Below, one piece after another: positions 58,619 through 64,000 of a stretch of DNA of 64,000 bases. The stretch covers positions 37,188 to 101,187 of the forward strand of contig NZ_MUBM01000096.1 of NCBI RefSeq assembly GCF_002154505.1, read 5' to 3'. Source of the stretch: Streptomyces carpinensis (GTDB lineage Bacteria; Actinomycetota; Actinomycetes; Streptomycetales; Streptomycetaceae). Both the position numbers and the translations under genes were made by a program. Within the stretch, counting starts at the first letter, position 1, and every line of letters starts with the position of its first letter. The notes beneath the pieces are model-generated. The model was not told where the DNA came from. It saw only the letters and a program-made list of their open reading frames with translations, and did not search any database.

Positions 58619-59626
58619 ATGCCACGCCCGATCACCCTGTTCACCGGCCAGTGGGCCGACATGCCGTTCGAGGAGGTGTGCCGGCTGGCGGCGAAGTGGG
58701 GGTACGACGGGTTGGAGATCGCCTGCTGGGGCGACCACTTCGAGGTCGACAAGGCCCTGGCCGACGACGACTACATCCCGCGCCGCCGCGCCCTGCTGGA
58801 GAAGTACAACCTGCGGTGCTGGACGCTCTCCTGTCACCTGACGGGCCAGGCCGTCTGCGACCACCCCATCGACGAGCGCCACAAGGGCATCCTCCCCGCC
58901 CGCATCTGGGGCGACGGCGAGCCGGAGGGCGTCCGGCAGCGCGCCGCACAGGAGATCAAGGACACCGCGCGGGCCGCCGCCGCGTTCGGGGTGGAGACCG
59001 TCGTCGGCTTCACCGGGTCCTCGATCTGGCACACCGTGGCGATGTTCCCGCCGGTCCCGCCGGCGATGATCGAGCGCGGCTACGCGGACTTCGCCGAGCG
59101 GTGGAACCCCATCCTCGACGTCTTCGACGAGGTCGGTGTGCGCTTCGCCCACGAGGTCCACCCCTCGGAGATCGCCTACGACTACTGGTCGACGGTGCGC
59201 ACTCTGGAGGCGATCGGCCACCGGGAGGCGTTCGGGCTCAACTTCGACCCGTCGCACTTCGTCTGGCAGGACCTGGACCCGGTCGGCTTCCTGTGGGACT
59301 TCAGGGACCGCATCTACCACGTGGACTGCAAGGAGTCGGTCAAGCGGTTCAACGGGCGCAACGGCCGCCTCGGCTCCCATCTGCCGTGGGGCGACCCGCG
59401 CCGCGGCTGGGACTTCGTCTCCACAGGGCACGGGGACGTCCCCTGGGAGGCGTGCTTCCGGATGCTCAACTCGATCGGATACGACGGGCCGATCTCGGTG
59501 GAGTGGGAGGACGCCGGCATGGACCGCCTTGTCGGCGCCCCGGACGCCCTCAAGTTCATCCGCGGACTCACCGCGATCGAGCCGTCGGACCGGTCCTTCG
59601 ACTCGGCGTTCTCCTCCGGGGACTGA
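58619..59626 (+). CDS. Sugar phosphate isomerase/epimerase (TIM barrel)
   Basis: 335-residue xylose-isomerase-like barrel. [40 protein letters not shown]; metal ligands in [35 protein letters not shown] and [10 protein letters not shown] all present. 52 bases after eboF with its own RBS (GGAGGAAC), so probably the last gene of the operon. Such enzymes often act in inositol or uncommon-sugar metabolism. A hairpin follows. Confidence 0.9.
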   Translation: MPRPITLFTGQWADMPFEEVCRLAAKWGYDGLEIACWGDHFEVDKALADDDYIPRRRALLEKYNLRCWTLSCHLTGQAVCDHPIDERHKGILPARIWGDGEPEGVRQRAAQEIKDTARAAAAFGVETVVGFTGSSIWHTVAMFPPVPPAMIERGYADFAERWNPILDVFDEVGVRFAHEVHPSEIAYDYWSTVRTLEAIGHREAFGLNFDPSHFVWQDLDPVGFLWDFRDRIYHVDCKESVKRFNGRNGRLGSHLPWGDPRRGWDFVSTGHGDVPWEACFRMLNSIGYDGPISVEWEDAGMDRLVGAPDALKFIRGLTAIEPSDRSFDSAFSSGD

Positions 59627-59710
59627 CGACGCAGGACCGGCCGATGCGTCCTGCCAGTTGAGGGACGTCGGCCCGCCACGAGGGGGCGGCCGACGGTGGC
59701 CGGCAAGGGG

Positions 59711-59738
59711 AGGGGCCCCTGCACTCGCAGGGGCCCCT
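59711..59738. terminator. Hairpin terminator after the ebo operon
   Basis: AGGGGCCCCTGC-ACTC-GCAGGGGCCCCT, perfect 12-bp arms, 85 bases after the last stop. Confidence 0.8.
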
Positions 59739-59804
59739 GCCGGGGCACGGTGAAGGCGAGCGCCGCGTGCCTGGTTGTCAGTGGCCGCCGGTACGGTCGG
59801 CGCC

Positions 59805-60494
59805 GTGAACGCAGAGCGACACCGAAGTGATCCGGCAAGGCATTTCGAGGGCGAGTTCGAGACACACCTCACGCTCGCCCCACAGGTCGGCCTGGACAGT
59901 GACGAGCGGATCCGCGGCTGGGCGGAACGCCACGGCCTGAAGTACACGCGGATCGTGCTGGACCGGGGGCGGACACCGGACCAGCCGATGCTCACGTGCC
60001 GGGGCGAGGGGACCCTGACGGGGCAGGTGGCGGCGGCCCACCAGTGGGCCGAACGACTGCGCGGGGACGGATTCCACGTCACACGCGTGAAGATGGAGGT
60101 GGCGCCGTGGACCACCGGCGTCCCGCGGACCGACGCCGAGGCGGCGGCTCTGCCCGGGGACTGCTACTTCGAGCACCACGTGAAGCTGCTCCTGTCGGGA
60201 GAGCGGCAGGTCGTCGCCGTACGCGCGCTGGCCGAACCGCACACAGCCCACGTCTCCAGGAACGCCCGGCGGGCGTCGGCCGATGGCACGCACGAGCGCT
60301 TCGTCACCCAGCGCTGCCGGGGGGTCGGCCGCCGTGAGGCGCGCCGCAGCCTCGACGCACTGCTCCGCGCCCTGGCGGAGGCCGCTTGCACGGTGGTCGA
60401 GGTGGAGGAGGAGTTCGTCGTCCACGACGACAACCCGTCCGTGGACGCCGGCTGGATCGCGGGGGACAGCGAGGCCGGACCGAGGGCGGCATGA
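59805..60494 (+). CDS. Uncharacterised protein coupled to a nucleotidyltransferase gene
   Basis: 229 residues with no family I recognise. Two similar segments, FEGEFETHLTLAP near the start and CYFEHHVKLLLSG near 120, suggest an internal duplication with an FE.H motif. The last part is an acidic tail (VVEVEEEFVVHDDNPSVD). GTG at 59805 is used since TACGGT is 7 bases ahead (leaderless type); an in-frame ATG lies upstream at 59778. Its stop overlaps the start of the AbiEii-like gene, so the two are probably a functional pair. Confidence 0.65.
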   Translation: MNAERHRSDPARHFEGEFETHLTLAPQVGLDSDERIRGWAERHGLKYTRIVLDRGRTPDQPMLTCRGEGTLTGQVAAAHQWAERLRGDGFHVTRVKMEVAPWTTGVPRTDAEAAALPGDCYFEHHVKLLLSGERQVVAVRALAEPHTAHVSRNARRASADGTHERFVTQRCRGVGRREARRSLDALLRALAEAACTVVEVEEEFVVHDDNPSVDAGWIAGDSEAGPRAA

Positions 60495-61609
60495 CACCAC
60501 CGGACCACTCCCGGCCGCCGGCTCAGGGCGGCCGGCGGTCACCGGCTCAGGGCGATCGGCGGCCACCGGCTCAGGCCGACCGCCGGACGGCGGCTTCGGT
60601 CGACCATCGGGCGGTGGCTCTTGCCGACCGCGGTGCGGCGGCCCGGCGCGCGGCCCTCGACCATGTCCTGGCCCTGATCGCGGACGCCCCCTGGAGCGGG
60701 AGCCTCGTGCTGCGCGGGAGCATGGTCATGCCGGCGTGGGTGGGGAGCGCGGCGCGTGAACCGGCCGACCTGGACTGGATCGCGCCCCGGAACGCCGTCG
60801 GGGTCGACGCGCGGGACCCGTATCCGTACGTCGACCGCCTGGCCACGGTGCAGCAGTGGCCCGAGGCGGCCGACGGCGCGGCACAGTACGAGATCTGGAC
60901 GTACGAGGAGTTCGACACGGGCGGGCAGCGGCCCCGGCTCCCGCCGGAAGGACTGCGCTGGCTGCAGGAGGAGGAGAAGGTCGTGGACAGCGGCCCGCCC
61001 TACGCGGACCTGCTCGACCGAGTGGCCCAGTCGCCCGAGGCCGCTCCCCGTGTGCTCCTCGACGCGAACGACGCGCGCGTGGACGGCACGTGGACGTACG
61101 CGGAGTACGACACACCGGGCGTCCGGCTGGTCATCCCCTGGCGCGCGGAGGGACTGCCTCCGGGCGAGGTCCGACTGGACTTCGCCCGCGACGAGCGGCT
61201 TCCCGAACCACCGGTGTGGACCCTGGTCCCGAGAGGCGACGGCGGCACACCCACGGCGGTGCGGACGGCGAGCCGGGAGCTGTCCCTGGCCTGGAAGCTG
61301 CTGTGGATGCACACCGACAGCCGAGAGAGCGGCCGGGCTCAGGGCAAGGACCTGTACGACGCAGTGGTCCTCGCCGAGGCGGAAGGGGTGAGGCTCACAT
61401 GGCGCCTGCTGCGGTCGGTCTTCGGCCGCACGATCGGCCCTGCTGCGGACAGCCCCTTGTCGCCGGCCGCCGTGTCAAGGTGGGACGTGGACTGGGCCGA
61501 CTTCCAGGTCGGCCACCCCTGGGTGCCGGGAACGGCACGGGACTGGCTGCGCCGACTCGTCCGGGCCCTCGACTCCGTGATCCACGCAGGTGCCGCGGTC
61601 GAGCGGTAA
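60491..61609 (+). CDS. Nucleotidyltransferase AbiEii/AbiGii-toxin-like protein
   Basis: 372 residues. The nucleotidyltransferase motif is visible as SLVLRGSMVMPAWVGSAARE followed by PADLDWIAP (GS...D.D). A third acidic position may be PGEVRLDFARDE near 235. The C-terminal part SRELSLAWKLLWMHTD...GKDLYDAVVLAE matches AbiEii-like proteins, which work as toxins or tRNA nucleotidyltransferases. No AbiEi antitoxin gene is seen; the coupled 59805 protein may serve. The N-terminus carries three near-copies of an 8-residue unit. Confidence 0.75.
   Translation: MTPPDHSRPPAQGGRRSPAQGDRRPPAQADRRTAASVDHRAVALADRGAAARRAALDHVLALIADAPWSGSLVLRGSMVMPAWVGSAAREPADLDWIAPRNAVGVDARDPYPYVDRLATVQQWPEAADGAAQYEIWTYEEFDTGGQRPRLPPEGLRWLQEEEKVVDSGPPYADLLDRVAQSPEAAPRVLLDANDARVDGTWTYAEYDTPGVRLVIPWRAEGLPPGEVRLDFARDERLPEPPVWTLVPRGDGGTPTAVRTASRELSLAWKLLWMHTDSRESGRAQGKDLYDAVVLAEAEGVRLTWRLLRSVFGRTIGPAADSPLSPAAVSRWDVDWADFQVGHPWVPGTARDWLRRLVRALDSVIHAGAAVER
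60518..60589 (+). repeat. 24-base tandem repeat at the nucleotidyltransferase 5' end
   Basis: Three copies beginning CCGGCTCAGG at 60518, 60542 and 60566, each encoding an 8-residue unit of the form PPAQGDRR. In-frame, so copy number could change length without breaking the gene. Confidence 0.75.
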
Positions 61610-61737
61610 CTCGCTTTCCGCGCAGGGCGATCGCTTGCGAGGATCGTGATTGATCGAGGAGGGCCCGCGCGCTGGGGACGCCGTAGGCCACACACGGCGA
61701 TCCCGGGAGTGGCCCCCGGAGGAGAGGCGAGTACGGG

Positions 61738-62574
61738 ATGTCCGGTTCCTGGGAGGGCTTCGGCTGGCGGAGCGACACGGTGCCCCGGGCTCCGCTGGAC
61801 GACGAGGCACGCTCCCGCCTCGACCTGCCGTCGACGCTGCGCCCGATCCCGGACGAGGGCGTGGTGCAGCGTCCGGTCTTCGACCCGGCGCTCAAGCAGT
61901 ACTCCAACGCCTACCGCGCCGCAGACCCGCACTTCACCGACGATGACGCCGAACGCGCCTGGCGCGCGGCCCGCAGGACAGCGATCGGCCTCGTCCTCTC
62001 CGCGATCTCGGACTCGCCGTGGGCGGACTCGCTCGTGCTGCGCGGCAGCGTCCTGCTGCGGGCCTGGTTCGGGACCGCAGCACGGGAGCCGGGTGACCTG
62101 GACTTCGTCGTCGTGCCACAGTCCTGGCGGATCGACGAGAGCCGGACGCAGGCCATGCTCGCCGGCCTGGCCCGGGCGGCCGAAGCGGCAGCGCTGCGAG
62201 GCGCCGGTTCCGACCGCCTCGACTCCGATGGCGGCGCCGGTGCCGACCGCCTCGGCTCCCATGGCGGCGCCGTCCGGATCATCGCGGCGGAAGCGGCGAG
62301 CGACGACATCTGGACGTACGACCGGGTCCCCGGCCGGCGCATGGTCCTGCCCTGGACATGCGACGGCCTGCCCGGGGGAGTGGTCCAGATGGACTTCGTC
62401 TTCAACGAGCACCTGGCCCTCGACCCCGAACCGACCCTTCTCCCATGGGCCTCCGACGGCCCGGACGCCATCCTGAACGCGGCCACGCCCGAACTCTCAC
62501 CGGGTTCCTCCGAGGATGCCCCGGCTGTCAGGCCGGGGTGGAATCGGGTTCCTGCGGAGCAGGACGGGAAGTAG
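61738..62574 (+). pseudogene. Second AbiEii-like nucleotidyltransferase gene, cut by an IS element
   Basis: About 254 codons match the neighbouring gene (SLVLRGSVLLRAWFGTAARE, PGDLDFVVV, VVQMDFVFNEHLALD). At LNAATPELS, where the intact paralogue goes on with LAWKLLW, it runs into IS-derived sequence and stops at 62574. The C-terminal third is lost and is not found beyond the element. Catalytic residues remain, so a shortened product is possible. RBS GGAGGAG lies ahead of the ATG. Confidence 0.75.
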
Positions 62575-62679
62575 GGGTTTCGCCTCCGGGGCGAAAGTCC
62601 GTCCACCCGCGACGAGGTGAGTGAGCCCGTGGCGATCAAGAGGCGTCAACTGTCAGTCCTCCCGTATAGGTTCGGATGC

Positions 62680-63900
62680 ATGACGCCAGACGTGACCATG
62701 GAGGGGGCCGGGCATGCCCGGTACTCCTTCCGTGTGCGCCTGTCTGCTACCGCGCGGCGCGCACTTGAAGCGGAGTGGGACCGCTGCCGGTGGCTTTGGA
62801 ACGAGTGCGTGGCCAAGTCGAAGCAGGTCCACCAGCAGAGCAAGGAGTCCGGTGAGAAGCTGACGTGTGGTCCGGCGCAGTTGGACAGGATGCTGACCGA
62901 GGCGCGTCGGGTGACGCCGTGGCTGGCTGCGGGTGCGTCGGTGCCGCAGCAGCAGGTGATTCGGGACTTCGCCAGGTCGAGGGCGAAGGCGTTGAAGGAC
63001 ATCAAGGACGGGCTTGCGCAGCACCGCCGGGCGGGGATGCCCCGCTGGAAGAAGAAGCGGGACAGCCGCCCGAGCCTGAACTACACGCGGCGCGGTTTCC
63101 GTCTGAAGGACGGTCGTGTGCACCTTGCGGGTGGGATCGTGCTGAGGGTGGTGTGGTCGCGGGACCTTCCGGCCGAGCCGTCGAGTGTGCGCGTGTACCA
63201 GGACACGCTCGGGCACTGGTATGTGTCCTTCGTCGCCCCCGCGCGGACCGCACCGCTTGCCTTCACGGGGCGTGTGCTCGGGGTGGACTGGGGTGTGAAG
63301 GAGACGGCCGTCACCACCGATGACGCCTACGATCTCCCGCATGCCGAGCACGGCAAGCGGGCCGCGCAGGGGCTGGCCCGCTATCAGCGGATGATGGCCC
63401 GGCGCCGGAGCCCGAAGGGCCGGCCCGTATCCAAGGGCTACCGGAAGGCGCAGGTGCAGGCGGCGAAGCTGCACAGGAAGGTCGCGCGGCAGCGGGAGGA
63501 CACATCCCGCAAGTGGGCCAAGTCCGTGATGCGTGATCATGACGGGGTGGCGGTGGAGGACTTTAGGCCGAAGTTCCTCGCGAAGACCACGATGGCCCGC
63601 AAGGCGGCCGATGCCGCCATCGCCGCCACCAAACGCGCTCTGGTCGAGATGGGGCGCAAGCACGCACGGGACGTCCGTCTCGTGCACCCGGCGCACACCA
63701 CGATGGACTGCGCGACGTGCGGAGCGAGAACCAAGCACGCACTGCCTCTGTCGATGAGAACGTATGCCTGCACCGTGTGCGGAGCCGTCTGTCCCAGGGA
63801 CAAGAACTCCGCCCGTGTGATGCTGGTCCGGGCAGGTTGGAACCCGGACGGTGCCGAGGGCGTAAGACCACCTGAGCCGCCGGCTCAGGTGGCGGCCTGA
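62680..63900 (+). CDS. tnpB: TnpB RNA-guided nuclease of an IS605-family element
   Basis: 406 residues. N-terminal helical DNA/RNA-binding part (YSFRVRLSATARRALEAEWD). The RuvC-like core has its three acidic residues: D203 in LGVDWGVKE, E293 in VAVEDFRPK, D374 in RDKNSARVM. A zinc ribbon, CATCG...CTVCG, lies between the last two. Thus the nuclease looks intact. TnpB cuts DNA matched by the guide RNA made from the right end of the element. ATG at 62680 chosen; an upstream in-frame GTG at 62617 would add 21 residues. Confidence 0.88.
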   Translation: MTPDVTMEGAGHARYSFRVRLSATARRALEAEWDRCRWLWNECVAKSKQVHQQSKESGEKLTCGPAQLDRMLTEARRVTPWLAAGASVPQQQVIRDFARSRAKALKDIKDGLAQHRRAGMPRWKKKRDSRPSLNYTRRGFRLKDGRVHLAGGIVLRVVWSRDLPAEPSSVRVYQDTLGHWYVSFVAPARTAPLAFTGRVLGVDWGVKETAVTTDDAYDLPHAEHGKRAAQGLARYQRMMARRRSPKGRPVSKGYRKAQVQAAKLHRKVARQREDTSRKWAKSVMRDHDGVAVEDFRPKFLAKTTMARKAADAAIAATKRALVEMGRKHARDVRLVHPAHTTMDCATCGARTKHALPLSMRTYACTVCGAVCPRDKNSARVMLVRAGWNPDGAEGVRPPEPPAQVAA

Positions 63901-63938
63901 GCCGTGAATCCCCACATCAGCCCTGGAGGGTGGAGAAT

Positions 63939-63958
63939 CCCCTCCCTTCAGGGAGGGG
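63939..63958 (+). ncRNA. Right-end hairpin, expected part of the TnpB guide RNA
   Basis: CCCCTCCC-TTCA-GGGAGGGG, perfect 8-bp arms, 38 bases after the tnpB stop. In known systems the guide RNA scaffold covers the 3' part of tnpB and this end, and the guide is the flanking DNA just after it, here from about 63968. Confidence 0.5.
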
Positions 63959-63963
63959 AGCCT

Positions 63964-64000
63964 TCAATGCGTGTCGTGGTGCCGGTGCCAGGTGTCGAAG
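63964..64000 (-). CDS. Possible 3' end of a minus-strand gene
   Basis: The last 37 bases read on the minus strand as FDTWHRHHDTH followed by TGA, with the stop in the IS border. Too short to assign; plus-strand coding (ATG at 63967) is equally open. Confidence 0.2.
   Translation of the reverse strand, partial: FDTWHRHHDTH

Larger units (their letters stand above)
62500..63967 (+). mobile_element. IS605/IS1341-type element carrying only tnpB
   Basis: Left edge estimated at the point where the nucleotidyltransferase paralogy stops; right edge at the end of a subterminal hairpin followed by CTTCAA. Left-end hairpin CCCCGGC / GCCGGGG (62519-62538). No terminal inverted repeats or target duplication, as expected of the family. 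No Y1 transposase (tnpA), so it is not self-mobile. Confidence 0.7.

Noticed and set aside
59805..61609. A classical AbiE system (AbiEi plus AbiEii)
   Set aside because: The upstream protein shows no winged-helix AbiEi features; only the nucleotidyltransferase is similar to AbiEii.
62617..62679. Upstream GTG as the tnpB start
   Set aside because: The 21 extra residues are not part of the usual TnpB N-terminus, whereas ATG at 62680 gives a normal length; the GTG remains possible.

Overview
The window is chromosomal DNA of a Streptomyces. Evidence: very high G+C with G/C-biased third codon positions, many GTG starts and 4-base GTGA/ATGA overlaps, SD-less (leaderless) promoters, and families typical of the genus (SepF-like protein, DUF397 and Scr1-type XRE pairs, a mycothiol-type gentisate pathway, HbpS-like haem-binding protein, GH11 xylanase). 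From memory, the stretch from about 20 to 53 kb resembles the S. coelicolor neighbourhood from sflB (SCO5967) to murA2/acnA (SCO5998/SCO5999); this was not checked.

0-17.1 kb is a catabolic region. After the end of an MFS gene and a HypE-like protein come a 14-helix MFS exporter, an IclR regulator and a divergent, complete 3-hydroxybenzoate/gentisate operon (dioxygenase, fumarylpyruvate hydrolase, maleylpyruvate isomerase, 3-hydroxybenzoate 6-hydroxylase). This operon is followed by a decayed thiolase gene and a TetR regulator. Next is a six-gene operon: two phosphotriesterase-family proteins (one without metal ligands), an FAD monooxygenase, an HSL-type esterase, a metallo-beta-lactamase-fold hydrolase and a CocE/NonD hydrolase. 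The MFS gene and this operon share an almost identical promoter module, so they probably form one undescribed regulon.

17-30 kb holds an ankyrin protein, an HbpS-like protein, a xylanase, a SepF-like protein, an ATPase, a MazG-type protein, a chloramphenicol phosphotransferase homologue, an F420-type oxidoreductase, a lipoprotein and the Hen1-Pnkp RNA-repair pair. 30-35 kb carries arginine deiminase, ornithine carbamoyltransferase and an amino acid permease. 35-45 kb encodes an aryl-CoA pathway (CoA ligase, fused monooxygenase/reductase, enoyl-CoA hydratase, acyl-CoA dehydrogenase with a large low-complexity insert, RidA protein, PaaX regulator), most like 2-aminobenzoyl-CoA or salicylyl-CoA degradation. 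Its operons share a GTGACGACAGTCA element.

45-50 kb has an XRE/DUF397 pair, a membrane protein and a MurA paralogue with an N-terminal HTH domain. At 50.4 kb the aconitase gene begins normally but loses about its last 60 codons and runs in frame into the second half of an EboC/UbiA-type prenyltransferase. This is followed by a tightly overlapping ebo operon (TIM barrel, EboA, EboB/TatD, EboE, EboF) and another TIM-barrel protein. The simplest reading is a large deletion that placed the ebo operon under the aconitase promoter, which has an iron-box-like site and a palindrome related to one at the murA promoter.

The last 4 kb holds an unknown protein translationally coupled to a nucleotidyltransferase-like protein, a second truncated nucleotidyltransferase gene, and a TnpB-only IS605-type element that marks the truncation. 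No tRNA, rRNA or CRISPR array was seen.
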